This document shows positions 48,398 through 61,567 of a stretch of DNA of 64,000 bases, piece by piece (positions within the stretch are counted from its first letter, which is position 1; each line of letters begins with the position of its first letter). The DNA is from Pseudomonas sp. (lineage in GTDB: Bacteria > Pseudomonadota > Gammaproteobacteria > Pseudomonadales > Pseudomonadaceae), in assembly GCA_007713455.1 (NCBI GenBank), contig VMRT01000013.1, positions 122,931 through 186,930 on the forward strand. The letters are read 5' to 3'. The notes under the pieces are model-generated. The model was not told the DNA's origin. It was given only the letters and a program-made list of their open reading frames with translations, and did not search any database. A program made the position numbers and the translations under genes.

Positions 48398-50292
48398 CAG
48401 GCGCTCTGCTCCAACTGCTGGCCGGCATTGCGCTTCTTCAGATGAATCATCAGCAGCGACACCGCAGCGGGAGTGACTCCCGGAATACGCGAGGCCTGCC
48501 CGAGCGTCTCAGGCCTTGCCTGACCGAGCTTGTGCTGAATCTCCTTCGACAAGCCCGGAATCGTCGTGTAGTCGAGATTCTCCGGCAAGGCGATGTTTTC
48601 GCTGGCACGCAGTCGTTCGATCTCGTCCTGCTGCCGTTCGATGTAGCCGGCGTACTTGGTTTTGATCTCGACTTGCTCGGCGACCTGAGGATCCTGCGCA
48701 CCGTCACCGGTCAGTTCGATCAGGCTCTGGTAATCGATTTCCGGACGAGCCAACAGATTGAGCAGATTGTACTCGCGGGCCAGCGGGCTGCCGAAACGCT
48801 CGGCGATGGCATCTCCCTGTGGTGTGCCGGGACGAACCCAGCAACTCTTCAGGCGCTGCTCCTCGAGCTCGATACCTTCGCGCTTGGCGCAGAACGCAGC
48901 CCAGCGGGCATCGTCCACCAGACCCAGTTCGCGGCCCTTCTCGGTCAGACGAAGATCGGCATTGTCCTCACGCAGGATCAGCCGGTATTCGGCACGCGAG
49001 GTGAACATCCGATAGGGCTCCTGGGTACCGAGGGTGATCAGGTCATCGACCAGCACGCCTAGGTAGGCCTCATCGCGGCGCGGACACCAGCTGTCCTTGC
49101 CCTGCGCCCGCAGCGCAGCGTTGGCTCCGGCGAGCAGTCCCTGGGCACCAGCTTCTTCGTAACCGGTGGTGCCATTGATCTGGCCGGCGAAGAACAGCCC
49201 GCCGATCACCTTGGTCTCCAGGCTGTACTTGAGATCACGCGGGTCGAAGTAGTCGTACTCGATGGCATAGCCCGGCCGCACGATGTGGGCGTTCTCCATG
49301 CCACGGATGCTCTGCACGATCTGCAGCTGCACATCGAACGGCAACGAGGTGGAGATGCCGTTGGGATACAGCTCATGAGTGGTCAGGCCTTCGGGCTCGA
49401 GGAAGACCTGATGGCTGTCCTTGTCGGCAAAACGATGGATCTTGTCTTCGATCGACGGGCAGTAGCGCGGGCCGACGCCTTCGATCACGCCGGAATACAT
49501 CGGCGAACGATCGAGGTTGGCGGCAATGATTTCGTGCGTTCGCGCGTTGGTGTGAGTGATCCAGCAGCTGACCTGCGGCGGGTGTTGCTCACGATTGCCC
49601 ATGAACGACATCACCGGCAGCGGTGTGTCGCCCGGTTGCTCGGTCATAAGAGAAAAATCCACCGAACGACCATCGATACGTGGCGGCGTACCGGTCTTCA
49701 GCCGACCGACGCGCAGCGGCAACTCGCGCAGCCGGTGAGCCAGGGCGATCGAAGGCGGATCGCCTGCGCGCCCGCCTGAGTAGTTCTGCAGGCCAATGTG
49801 GATAAGTCCACCGAGGAAGGTCCCGGTGGTCAGCACCACGGAATCCGCGAGGAAACGCAGGCCCATCTGGGTCATGACACCCCGGACCTGATCCTGCTCG
49901 ACGATGAGGTCATCCGCCGCCTGTTGAAATATCCACAGGTTCGGCTGGTTTTCCAGAGTGTCACGAATAGCAGCTTTGTAGAGCACGCGGTCAGCTTGCG
50001 CTCGGGTGGCTCGAACGGCTGGCCCCTTGCGGCTGTTGAGCACGCGAAACTGGATGCCGCCCTTGTCGGTGGCCATCGCCATGGCCCCACCCAACGCATC
50101 GATTTCCTTGACCAGATGACTCTTGCCGATGCCACCGATGGCCGGGTTGCAGCTCATCTGGCCAAGGGTTTCCACATTGTGGCTGAGCAGCAGGGTCTTC
50201 ACGCCCATGCGTGCCGCTGCAAGCGCAGCCTCGGTGCCGGCATGGCCGCCGCCGATAACGATCACGTCAAAACGGGAAGGGAAGTCCACCAC
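48397..50292 (-). CDS. mnmG: tRNA U34 carboxymethylaminomethyl-modifying enzyme MnmG (GidA)
   Basis: 631-residue FAD enzyme working with MnmE on wobble uridine 34 of tRNA. FAD-binding [21 protein letters not shown] is at the N-terminus, and the family signatures [22 protein letters not shown] and [24 protein letters not shown] are complete. The start is GTG 50292, preceded by GAGGTG. Its upstream region is one of the two origin-like loci. Confidence 0.96.
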   Translation of the reverse strand: MVDFPSRFDVIVIGGGHAGTEAALAAARMGVKTLLLSHNVETLGQMSCNPAIGGIGKSHLVKEIDALGGAMAMATDKGGIQFRVLNSRKGPAVRATRAQADRVLYKAAIRDTLENQPNLWIFQQAADDLIVEQDQVRGVMTQMGLRFLADSVVLTTGTFLGGLIHIGLQNYSGGRAGDPPSIALAHRLRELPLRVGRLKTGTPPRIDGRSVDFSLMTEQPGDTPLPVMSFMGNREQHPPQVSCWITHTNARTHEIIAANLDRSPMYSGVIEGVGPRYCPSIEDKIHRFADKDSHQVFLEPEGLTTHELYPNGISTSLPFDVQLQIVQSIRGMENAHIVRPGYAIEYDYFDPRDLKYSLETKVIGGLFFAGQINGTTGYEEAGAQGLLAGANAALRAQGKDSWCPRRDEAYLGVLVDDLITLGTQEPYRMFTSRAEYRLILREDNADLRLTEKGRELGLVDDARWAAFCAKREGIELEEQRLKSCWVRPGTPQGDAIAERFGSPLAREYNLLNLLARPEIDYQSLIELTGDGAQDPQVAEQVEIKTKYAGYIERQQDEIERLRASENIALPENLDYTTIPGLSKEIQHKLGQARPETLGQASRIPGVTPAAVSLLMIHLKKRNAGQQLEQSA

Positions 50293-50775
50293 GCACCTCG
50301 TGCCTGTTCAGATGGGAATTCGGGAAGCCGCGAAGTATAGGGATTTAGCCAGTGCTAAAGAAGGGCTCTGAGCAAAAAATGACCAACCATCTGGCGGAGG
50401 CGAGTCGGTGGATAAACATTAGAAATAGAGAAGAAATATATAAGAAGCTTATTTATGTGTTTATAAATGGTGAAGCTCATTTCTGTGGATAACCACGTGG
50501 AGCCCTCGGCAGGCCTTCCTTGTGGCGAAGGATAAACCTGTGCTGCGGCTGGGCGCTGACGGTGTGAATACCGTCAGCATCCTGTGGATTAAAGTTGATC
50601 TTATGCACAGAGGGTTTTTTCACCAGCTTACGCCATGACTTTTCTACTGCCCTTAGGCGGCCTTTTCCACAGGTCTCATGGCGGGAATTTTCGGCAGCCG
50701 AATGGCATTGCCACGAATTTTCAGCGTAGCGTTGTGCATGAAAAGGGGGCGGGCGTGGTTAGCGCCCGTGCAGTG
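50293..50775. other. Origin-like region between mnmG and mnmE (second oriC-type locus)
   Basis: A 483-bp non-coding region. An AT-rich stretch (about 50417-50470) is followed by DnaA boxes: a perfect TGTGGATAA at 50484-50492, TGTGGATTA at 50583-50591, TTATGCACA at 50601-50609 and TTTTCCACA at 50663-50671 (each of the last three one mismatch from consensus). A further GGTGGATAA lies before the AT-rich stretch at 50407-50415. Box order and spacing repeat those of the rpmH-dnaA region exactly. Whether it initiates replication cannot be told from sequence. Confidence 0.75.
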
Positions 50776-52143
50776 TCATTTGCCGATGCAGAAGCTCGAG
50801 AAGATTCGCCCGAGCAGGTCGTCTGAGCTGAACGCGCCTGTGATCTCACCGAGTGCCTGTTGTGCCAGGCGCAGATCCTCTGCCAGCAGCTCACCGGCGC
50901 CGGCCAGCGTCAGTTGGGCATGGCCATGCTCCAGGTACTGGTCAGCCAGACGCAGTGCGTCCAGATGGCGACGTCGGGCGCTGAAGCTGCTTTCAGCGGT
51001 CTGCTCGTAGCCCATGCACTGCTTGAGGTGTTCGCGCAACAACTCGATACCTTCGCCGGATCGTGCGCACAGGCTCAGGGTTGCCTGTCCGTTGTCGTCG
51101 AAGCGAATCGAGATCGCCTCACCGCTCAGGTCAGCCTTGTTCCGAATCAGCGTCACTCGGTTCGGCGCAGGGTTGGATTCGAGAAACTCCGGCCAAAGGG
51201 CTAGTGGGTCCTGCGCCTCAGGCGCACTGGCATCGACCATCAGGAGTACCCTGTCCGCTTCGCCGATGGCGCTGAGCGCGCGCTGCACACCGATCCGCTC
51301 GACCTGATCTTCGGTATCGCGTAGACCCGCGGTATCGACGACATGCAGCGGCATGCCGTCGATCAGGATGTGTTCGCGCAGGACATCGCGGGTGGTGCCG
51401 GCAATATCGGTGACAATGGCGGCCTCACGGCCCGCCAGTGCGTTGAGCAGACTGGACTTGCCGGCGTTGGGGCGCCCTGCGATCACCACGGTCATTCCGT
51501 CGCGCAGCAAGGCGCCCTGCCCGGCTTCGCGCAGCACTGTGGATAACTCGGCTTTCACGGCATCCAATTGTGCCAAGACATGCCCATCGGCGAGGAAGTC
51601 GATCTCTTCTTCGGGAAAATCGATCGCCGCTTCGACATAGATACGCAGCTGAATCAATCTTTCGGTCAACTGATGCACGCGGCGAGAGAATTCGCCCTGT
51701 AGCGAACGCACCGCATTGCGCGCGGCCTGCGCCGAACTCGCTTCGATAAGGTCGGCGATCGCCTCGGCCTGGGCCAGATCGAGCTTGTCGTTAAGGAATG
51801 CGCGTTCACTGAATTCGCCTGGCCGAGCCAGACGAACGCCGAGCTCGACGCAGCGCTGCAGCAGCATATCCATGACAACCGGACCGCCATGCCCCTGCAG
51901 TTCGATTACGTCCTCACCAGTGAACGAATGCGGTCCCGGAAAGAACAGTAGCAGGCCTTCGTCGATCACCTCGCCGTCGTCTGCGTGAAATGCACCGTAA
52001 TGTGCATGCCGCGGCGTTGGCTCACGGCCGGTTAGGGTAATGGCGATAGCCTTGGACCGTGGCCCTGATACCCGAACGATGCCTACTCCTCCGCGCCCCG
52101 GCGCGGTAGCGACGGCGGCAATGGTGTCGCGAACTGGATTCAT
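50776..52143 (-). CDS. mnmE: tRNA modification GTPase MnmE (TrmE)
   Basis: 455 residues. The N-terminal tetrahydrofolate-binding domain starts [22 protein letters not shown]. The G domain (about 215-375) has G1 [15 protein letters not shown]2 [10 protein letters not shown]3 DTAGLRDT and G4 RNKADL. The C-terminal CIGK holds the conserved cysteine. It partners with MnmG, encoded beyond the origin-like region, and ends the rpmH-rnpA-yidD-yidC-mnmE run. Confidence 0.96.
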   Translation of the reverse strand: MNPVRDTIAAVATAPGRGGVGIVRVSGPRSKAIAITLTGREPTPRHAHYGAFHADDGEVIDEGLLLFFPGPHSFTGEDVIELQGHGGPVVMDMLLQRCVELGVRLARPGEFSERAFLNDKLDLAQAEAIADLIEASSAQAARNAVRSLQGEFSRRVHQLTERLIQLRIYVEAAIDFPEEEIDFLADGHVLAQLDAVKAELSTVLREAGQGALLRDGMTVVIAGRPNAGKSSLLNALAGREAAIVTDIAGTTRDVLREHILIDGMPLHVVDTAGLRDTEDQVERIGVQRALSAIGEADRVLLMVDASAPEAQDPLALWPEFLESNPAPNRVTLIRNKADLSGEAISIRFDDNGQATLSLCARSGEGIELLREHLKQCMGYEQTAESSFSARRRHLDALRLADQYLEHGHAQLTLAGAGELLAEDLRLAQQALGEITGAFSSDDLLGRIFSSFCIGK

Positions 52144-52215
52144 GTGGCCTCCTTTCTGGACGGCAGATAGCAGAACGCCCCAATCAAGGGGCGTTCTGCA
52201 TTGGCGGTTGAGGCG

Positions 52216-53886
52216 TCAGGCGGGCTTCGCCGCGGCCTCGATCTTGCGGGTAATGTACCACTGCTGGGCGATGGACAGGACGTTGTTGACCACCCAGTAC
52301 AGCACCAGACCGGCAGGGAACCAGAGGAAGAAGAAGGTGAAGATCACCGGCAGCAGCTTCATCACTCGTGCCTGCATCGGATCCGGCGGCGTCGGGTTCA
52401 GCTGCTGCTGGATGAACATGGTCACGCCCATGATGATCGGCAGGATGAAGAACGGGTCTTTGATCGAAAGGTCGGTGATCCAGAACATCCAGGGCGCCTG
52501 GCGCATCTCGACGCTTTCCAGCAGGACCCAGTACAGGGCCAGGAATACCGGCATCTGCACCAGGATCGGCAGGCAGCCGCCCAGCGGATTGATCTTTTCC
52601 TTCTTGTACAGCTCCATCATCGCCTGGGACATCTTCTGGCGGTCGTCGCCATGCTGTTCCTTCAGCGCCTGCATTTTCGGCGACACCGCACGCATGCGCG
52701 CCATCGACCGGTAGCTGGCCGCGGAGAGCGGGAAGAAGGCGAGCTTGATGACGATGGTCAGAACGATGATCGACCAGCCCCAGTTGCCCAGCAGCGCGTG
52801 GATGTTTTCCAGCAGCCAGAAGATCGGCTGAGCGATGAACCAGAGGATGCCGTAGTCGACGGTCAGACGCAGACCGGGGGACAGTTCTTCCAGCTTGTCT
52901 TGGCTCTTCGGGCCGGCATACAGCGTGGCGCCTGTCTCGCCCTGTGCGCCGGCAGGTACGGTAACGGCGGGGCCGGTGAAGCCGATGATGTAGTTGCCCT
53001 GGCTATCCTTGCGCGTCTGCACCTGGTTGGTATCGTCCGGCTGAGGAATCCAGGCGGTGACGAAATAATGTTGCAGCCAGGCGATCCAGCCACCCTGCAC
53101 GCTTTCACGCAGGTTGCTTTCATCCATGTCACCCATGGAGACCTTACGATACGGCTCGTCCTTGGTCCACAGCGCAGCGCCAAGGTAGGTAGCGGTGCCA
53201 GTGGCGGTGCTTGAGGAGGGATCGCCGCTGTTGTCGCGCTTGAGCTGACCGAACAGGTAACCGGTCCAGGGTTGACCGCTCTGGTTGTCGATCAGGTAGT
53301 TCACCTTCAGCGCATAGTTACCGCGCTCGAGGGTGAAACGCTTGATGTAGTTGACGCCATCAGCATTGTATTTCAGATCGACGACCACCTGATCCTGACC
53401 TTCGGCCAGTTGGTACTCGCTTTTCTCACTGCTGTACTGAGGACGCCCGCTGGCCTTGTCCGGGCCGTCGCCGATCAGGCCGCTTTGTGCTTCATAGACT
53501 CGCTCACCACTACGCTCGAACAGTTGGAACGGCACATCGGGACGATCCTGACGACGCGGGTACTGCGGCAGATGCAGTTCGACGATGTCGCCACCGCGCG
53601 GATCGATCGCCACATCAAGCACGTCGCTGCGCACACGAATCAGCTGGCTGCTCGGCGCATTAGCCGGCAGGGCGCTGGCCTGTTGCTGGCCGGCAACCGC
53701 GGGCACATCGCCAGCGGTGCCTTCGCTGTTGGCGGCGGGGCTATCCGGAAGAGCCGGTACGCCCGGCTGGCTTTGCGCGGTTTCGGTCGGCAGGGCTGCC
53801 TGACCGTAGTCCTGATTCCATTGAAGAACCATCAGGTAGGCAACGACTGCTAGAGCGACGAGCAGTATCGAGCGTTTGATATCCAT
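52216..53886 (-). CDS. yidC: Membrane protein insertase YidC
   Basis: 556 residues: N-terminal helix (MDIKRSILLVALAVVAYLMVLQW), a large periplasmic beta domain (about 55-340) and a conserved five-helix insertase core (about 345-545). Core motifs include NWGWSIIVLTIVIKLAFFPLSAASYRSMARM and GCLPILVQMPVFLALYWVLL. It inserts membrane proteins with or without SecYEG; Fo subunits encoded nearby are known clients of this family. ATG 53886 is set by the N-terminal helix. Confidence 0.96.
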   Translation of the reverse strand: MDIKRSILLVALAVVAYLMVLQWNQDYGQAALPTETAQSQPGVPALPDSPAANSEGTAGDVPAVAGQQQASALPANAPSSQLIRVRSDVLDVAIDPRGGDIVELHLPQYPRRQDRPDVPFQLFERSGERVYEAQSGLIGDGPDKASGRPQYSSEKSEYQLAEGQDQVVVDLKYNADGVNYIKRFTLERGNYALKVNYLIDNQSGQPWTGYLFGQLKRDNSGDPSSSTATGTATYLGAALWTKDEPYRKVSMGDMDESNLRESVQGGWIAWLQHYFVTAWIPQPDDTNQVQTRKDSQGNYIIGFTGPAVTVPAGAQGETGATLYAGPKSQDKLEELSPGLRLTVDYGILWFIAQPIFWLLENIHALLGNWGWSIIVLTIVIKLAFFPLSAASYRSMARMRAVSPKMQALKEQHGDDRQKMSQAMMELYKKEKINPLGGCLPILVQMPVFLALYWVLLESVEMRQAPWMFWITDLSIKDPFFILPIIMGVTMFIQQQLNPTPPDPMQARVMKLLPVIFTFFFLWFPAGLVLYWVVNNVLSIAQQWYITRKIEAAAKPA

Positions 53887-53888
53887 GG

Positions 53889-54134
53889 TTACTCGGCCAT
53901 CGGAGATGAATTGGAAGTGTTGTGAGAAGGCACGGGATCGTAGCCACCGGGATTCCACGGATGGCAGCGCCCCAACCTGCGCAGGCTCAGCCAGCCACCA
54001 CGCAACAGGCCATGAGTTTCGATGGCCTCGAGTGCATAGCAGGAGCAGCTTGGATAGAAACGGCAGTGACTGGCCATCATCGGACTGATGGCGTACTGGT
54101 AGACCCTGATCGAAGCGATGGCCAATTTACGCAT
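53889..54134 (-). CDS. yidD: Membrane protein insertion efficiency factor YidD
   Basis: 81 residues. The YidD hallmark [34 protein letters not shown], with three cysteines, is complete, and it is followed by [18 protein letters not shown]. It lies between rnpA (8-bp overlap) and yidC (2-bp gap), so it is translationally coupled to both and works with YidC at the inner membrane. Confidence 0.94.
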   Translation of the reverse strand: MRKLAIASIRVYQYAISPMMASHCRFYPSCSCYALEAIETHGLLRGGWLSLRRLGRCHPWNPGGYDPVPSHNTSNSSPMAE

Positions 54135-54522
54135 GGGTGCTGTTGGCGGCTCCAGGTTCGACGGAGGTCTTGGATGGGCTGCGTGACAGTCGCTTCCAGA
54201 GCTTGGCGAATTGCTTCGCCAGTTCGGGATTGTCCAGATCAGCCAATCCCTTGCGGGCGATGATCACGATGTCCCAGCCCACCAGATCCGACTGGTGATG
54301 GCGGAAGGTCTCACGTATCTGCCGCTTGATGCGGTTACGTTCGACCGAGAGCTTGACGCTTTTCTTGCCGATCACCAGCCCAAGGCGGGGGTGTTGCAGA
54401 TCGTTCTCGCGTGCCAACAGCAGGACGTTCCTGCCAGGCACCTTACCGGAAGGGGAGTCGAAGACTGCCTTGAATTGGCGGGGAGTCAGCAGACGCTTTT
54501 CCCGGCCGAAGCCCCGACTCAC
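54127..54522 (-). CDS. rnpA: Ribonuclease P protein component
   Basis: 131-residue basic protein that binds the RNase P RNA and helps mature tRNA 5' ends. The RNR signature [19 protein letters not shown] (about residues 56-74) and N-terminal [15 protein letters not shown] are clear. The start is GTG 54522. It follows rpmH with a 14-bp gap and overlaps yidD. Confidence 0.95.
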   Translation of the reverse strand: MSRGFGREKRLLTPRQFKAVFDSPSGKVPGRNVLLLARENDLQHPRLGLVIGKKSVKLSVERNRIKRQIRETFRHHQSDLVGWDIVIIARKGLADLDNPELAKQFAKLWKRLSRSPSKTSVEPGAANSTHA

Positions 54523-54536
54523 TACCTGTTCCGATA

Positions 54537-54671
54537 TCAGACGGTCAGACGCTTACGGCCTTTGGCGCGACGACGCGACAGAACCTGACGACCGTTCTTG
54601 GTGGCCATACGTGCACGGAAACCGTGAGTACGAGCGCGCTTGATGGTGCTGGGCTGGAAAGTGCGTTTCAT
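54537..54671 (-). CDS. rpmH: 50S ribosomal protein L34
   Basis: 44 residues, highly basic ([18 protein letters not shown] at the start, then [26 protein letters not shown]). The length and sequence are those of L34. It is the first gene of the rpmH-rnpA-yidD-yidC-mnmE operon and marks the left border of the dnaA-side origin region. It was identified by direct translation of the minus strand. Confidence 0.97.
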
Positions 54672-55186
54672 GGTGCGTTTACCTGGTGATCCATTGCGGG
54701 CCGGAATGGCCCCCTTTTAAGAGACCGGCGATTGTAGAGAAGCTATCGAGCCAGGTCAATTTCCAACCAGCCCTGCATGGATGAAAAATATAAGAGGAAA
54801 AGAAATATAAGCTCTTAAGATGTAATGCTTATATATGTGCAGCACCTTTTCTGTGGATAGATGGCTACAGACCTTAGGAGACGGGCACTCCCGCGAATGC
54901 AAACCTGGTGCGAAAGCGGTGCTCACCCCGTGCAGAGGCTCTGCGCAAGCTGTGGATTAAAACGCAAGATATCCACAGGTGGTGTTAATCAGTGCTTTTG
55001 AACAGGCTTGACCACTGCCCTCAGGGGGGGTTATCAACAGACTTGGTGACAATGCTTTTCCATGCGTTGAGTGGTTGACCAGACCTAGGGTATCCCGTCC
55101 TGCGCTTCAGGTTTGTTGTGGATAACCTGAGGGCGCGCCGTTACAATGGCCGCCGTCTTACCTCGACTGAGTCGATAGGAGCTTCC
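54672..55186. other. Chromosomal replication origin region between rpmH and dnaA (oriC)
   Basis: Non-coding region of 515 bp. An AT-rich stretch (about 54781-54838, with AAATATAAG repeats) is followed by DnaA boxes TGTGGATAG at 54852-54860, TGTGGATTA at 54951-54959, ATATCCACA at 54969-54977 and TTATCAACA at 55031-55039. A perfect TGTGGATAA at 55117-55125 lies just before a -10-like TACAAT (55142-55147), which suggests DnaA autoregulation. In pseudomonads the functional origin was mapped between rpmH and dnaA (established knowledge). Confidence 0.9.
54731..54759 (-). promoter_or_regulatory. Sigma-70 promoter of the rpmH operon
   Basis: On the minus strand TTGACC and TACAAT are separated by 17 bp, 60 bp before the rpmH ATG at 54671. 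Confidence 0.82.
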
Positions 55187-56632
55187 GTGTCGGTGGAACT
55201 TTGGCAGCAGTGTGTTGAGCTTTTGCGCGATGAACTGCCTGCTCAGCAATTCAACACATGGATTCGTCCACTACAGGTGGAAGGCGATGGTGATGAGCTG
55301 CGCGTCTATGCGCCCAATCGCTTCGTGCTCGACTGGGTCAACGAAAAGTACCTTTCCCGATTGTTGGAACTGCTGTCGGAGCGTTCAAGCGGAATCGCTC
55401 CGGCGCTTACTCTCCTTATAGGCAGTAAACGGACGTCATCCGCCGCTCTTCCTTCGGCTGCTGCTGCACGTGCTCAGCCACAGCCAATGGCAGTAAGCGC
55501 GCCTGCGCCGGCCATGCAGGCGCCACACTTCGAGCCGTTGTCGGCTGACAACAGTGAACCCGAGCAGCCGCGTGTCGAGCGTACCGTGCAGGTCGAGGGT
55601 GGGCTCAAGCACACCAGCTACCTGAACCGGACCTTTACCTTCGAAAATTTCGTCGAGGGCAAATCCAACCAGTTGGCGCGAGCCGCTGCCTGGCAGGTTG
55701 CCGACAATCCCAAGCATGGCTACAACCCGCTTTTTCTGTACGGCGGTGTTGGCCTGGGTAAGACCCACCTGATGCATGCAGTGGGTAATCACCTGCTGAA
55801 GAAGAACCCCAACGCCAAAGTGGTTTACCTGCACTCCGAGCGTTTCGTGGCCGATATGGTCAAGGCACTGCAGCTCAATGCCATCAACGAGTTCAAGCGC
55901 TTTTATCGCTCGGTCGATGCGCTGCTGATCGACGATATCCAGTTCTTCGCCAAAAAAGAGCGTTCGCAAGAAGAGTTCTTTCACACCTTCAACGCGCTGC
56001 TCGAAGGTGGCCAGCAGGTCATCCTCACCAGTGACCGCTATCCCAAGGAAATCGACGGCCTTGAGGAACGTCTGAAATCGCGTTTTGGCTGGGGGCTGAC
56101 CGTTGCCGTTGAGCCGCCCGAGCTTGAGACTCGTGTAGCGATCCTGATGAAGAAGGCGGACCAGGCGAAGGTGGACCTGCCCCACGACGCGGCTTTCTTC
56201 ATTGCCCAGCGGATCCGTTCGAACGTCCGTGAACTCGAAGGAGCGCTGAAGCGGGTCATCGCCCATGCTCACTTCATGGGGCGCGATATCACGATCGAAC
56301 TGATTCGCGAATCGCTGAAGGACTTGCTGGCGTTGCAGGATAAACTGGTCAGCGTCGACAATATCCAGCGCACCGTGGCCGAATACTACAAGATCAAGAT
56401 CTCCGACTTGCTGTCGAAGCGGCGATCGCGATCGGTCGCCCGACCGCGGCAGGTGGCCATGGCCCTGTCCAAGGAGCTGACCAACCACAGCCTCCCTGAG
56501 ATCGGCGACGCGTTCGGTGGGCGGGATCACACCACGGTTCTGCATGCTTGCCGTAAGATCGCCGAACTACGGGAAACTGACGCGGATATACGTGAAGATT
56601 ACAAGAATTTGCTGCGAACTTTGACAACCTGA
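55187..56632 (+). CDS. dnaA: Chromosomal replication initiator DnaA
   Basis: 481 residues. Domain I ([29 protein letters not shown]), a proline/alanine-rich linker (about 90-145), the AAA+ domain III with Walker [11 protein letters not shown] (about residue 186) and Walker B LLIDDIQF, and domain IV with the DNA-binding signature [15 protein letters not shown]. The start is GTG 55187, with AGGAG 7 bases upstream; an upstream frame extension from 55118 overlaps a DnaA box and is not conserved. First gene of dnaA-dnaN-recF-gyrB. Confidence 0.97.
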   Translation: MSVELWQQCVELLRDELPAQQFNTWIRPLQVEGDGDELRVYAPNRFVLDWVNEKYLSRLLELLSERSSGIAPALTLLIGSKRTSSAALPSAAAARAQPQPMAVSAPAPAMQAPHFEPLSADNSEPEQPRVERTVQVEGGLKHTSYLNRTFTFENFVEGKSNQLARAAAWQVADNPKHGYNPLFLYGGVGLGKTHLMHAVGNHLLKKNPNAKVVYLHSERFVADMVKALQLNAINEFKRFYRSVDALLIDDIQFFAKKERSQEEFFHTFNALLEGGQQVILTSDRYPKEIDGLEERLKSRFGWGLTVAVEPPELETRVAILMKKADQAKVDLPHDAAFFIAQRIRSNVRELEGALKRVIAHAHFMGRDITIELIRESLKDLLALQDKLVSVDNIQRTVAEYYKIKISDLLSKRRSRSVARPRQVAMALSKELTNHSLPEIGDAFGGRDHTTVLHACRKIAELRETDADIREDYKNLLRTLTT

Positions 56633-56665
56633 GTGCGACCTAATCTATAGGCAAGGGACCAGACC

Positions 56666-57769
56666 ATGCATTTCTCCATTCAGCGCGAAGCCCTGTTGAA
56701 ACCCCTGCAGCTGGTTGCTGGCGTCGTTGAGCGCCGTCAGACCTTGCCGGTGCTGTCCAACGTACTGCTTGTGGTGCAAGGACAGCAATTGTCGCTGACC
56801 GGTACCGATCTCGAAGTCGAACTGGTCGGCCGTGTTGCCCTTGAAGAGGCCGCCGAGCCAGGCGAGATCACCGTTCCGGCGCGCAAACTCATGGACATTT
56901 GCAAGAGCCTGCCGAGCGATGCGCTGATCAATATCCGTCTCGATGATCAGAAGGTTGTTATCAAGTCCGGGCGCAGCCGCTTTACCCTTTCAACTTTGCC
57001 GGCCAATGACTTCCCTACGGTCGAAGAAGGCCCAGGTTCGCTTTCCTTCACCGTCGAACAGGGCAAGCTGCGCAAGCTGATCGAGCGCAGCAGCTTTGCC
57101 ATGGCGCAGCAGGACGTTCGCTACTACCTCAACGGTATGCTCATCGAAGTTTCAAGCGGAATGCTGCGCGCGGTAGCGACGGACGGCCACCGCCTGGCGA
57201 TGTGCTCGATGCAGGCGGGGATCGAGCAACCCGATCGGCATCAGGTCATCGTGCCGCGTAAGGGTATCCTCGAGCTCGCGCGGCTGCTCAACGATCAGGA
57301 CGCCGAGGTCAGCATCGTTCTGGGCCAGCACCATATTCGCGCCACCACTGGCGAGTTCACCTTCACCTCCAAGCTGGTGGACGGCAAGTTCCCGGACTAT
57401 GAGCGCGTACTGCCGCGTGGTGGCGACAAGCTTGTGGTAGGAGATCGTCAGTTGCTGCGTGAAGCGTTCAGTCGCACGGCGATTCTCTCCAACGAAAAGT
57501 ACCGCGGCATTCGTCTGCAGCTGGAAAGTGGGCTATTGAAGATTCAGGCGAACAACCCCGAACAGGAAGAAGCTGAGGAAGAGGTTGCGGTCGACTACAA
57601 CGGCAGTTCGTTGGAGATCGGTTTCAACGTCAGCTATCTGCTCGATGTGCTGGGCGTGATGACCACCGAACAGGTGCGTCTGATTCTGTCTGACGCGAAC
57701 AGCAGTGCTCTGGTTCAGGAATTCGATAACGACGATTCCGCATATGTCGTGATGCCGATGCGTCTGTAA
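56666..57769 (+). CDS. dnaN: DNA polymerase III beta subunit (sliding clamp)
   Basis: 367 residues, three repeated clamp folds. The start (MHFSIQREALLKPLQLVAGVVERRQTLPVLSNVLL) and end (DDSAYVVMPMRL) are canonical. The ring dimer tethers polymerase to DNA. It is 34 bp after dnaA and 9 bp before recF, in one transcription unit. Confidence 0.97.
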   Translation: MHFSIQREALLKPLQLVAGVVERRQTLPVLSNVLLVVQGQQLSLTGTDLEVELVGRVALEEAAEPGEITVPARKLMDICKSLPSDALINIRLDDQKVVIKSGRSRFTLSTLPANDFPTVEEGPGSLSFTVEQGKLRKLIERSSFAMAQQDVRYYLNGMLIEVSSGMLRAVATDGHRLAMCSMQAGIEQPDRHQVIVPRKGILELARLLNDQDAEVSIVLGQHHIRATTGEFTFTSKLVDGKFPDYERVLPRGGDKLVVGDRQLLREAFSRTAILSNEKYRGIRLQLESGLLKIQANNPEQEEAEEEVAVDYNGSSLEIGFNVSYLLDVLGVMTTEQVRLILSDANSSALVQEFDNDDSAYVVMPMRL

Positions 57770-57778
57770 ACCAGCTTC

Positions 57779-61302
<3,524 letters not shown>

Positions 61303-61313
61303 TCCGCTGTAGG

Positions 61314-61372
61314 TGGACAAAGTTATTTGCCCATTCGGACAAAGTTAGGGGGTTAGGCCAAAGTTAATGGCC
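61314..61372. repeat. Three direct CAAAGTTA repeats after gyrB, possible IS-end remnant
   Basis: CAAAGTTA occurs at 61318-61325, 61340-61347 and 61359-61366 (spacings 22 and 19 bp). The first and third are followed by TTTGCCCA and ATGGCCCA. Repeated short direct motifs of this kind occur at the ends of some insertion sequences, so a remnant IS end is possible. No coding frame is present. Confidence 0.4.
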
Positions 61373-61390
61373 CACTCCCCTCCTGCTGGT

Positions 61391-61426
61391 AAACCCCGGT
61401 TGACTGAAAGGTCTGCCGGGGTTTTG
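61391..61426 (+). terminator. Terminator downstream of gyrB
   Basis: AAACCCCGG / CCGGGGTTT stem around a 16-base loop, with a TTTT end. It lies 89 bases after the gyrB stop and beyond the CAAAGTTA repeats, so the gyrB transcript probably runs through them. Confidence 0.85.
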
Positions 61427-61567
61427 TCATTCAGGGACATTTGATTTTTCGGGCTTCAAGTGGCGTCGACTTGTAGAATCGAGCCACATTTTTCTGATGC
61501 GCTCAGGAGTCATGGCAGCAATCGCCAGGTACTGGGCGTCGTGCTTTGTATAGGAATTGATTTACCC

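Noticed and set aside
50494..50502. CACGTG at the mnmG-mnmE origin-like region as a parS site
   Set aside because: Flanks (AACCACGTGGAGC) do not match the GTTCCACGTGGAAC core.
55118..55186. Extended N-terminus of DnaA from 55118
   Set aside because: The extension would begin inside a DnaA box and is unconserved; GTG 55187 has a good ribosome-binding site and the usual DnaA start.
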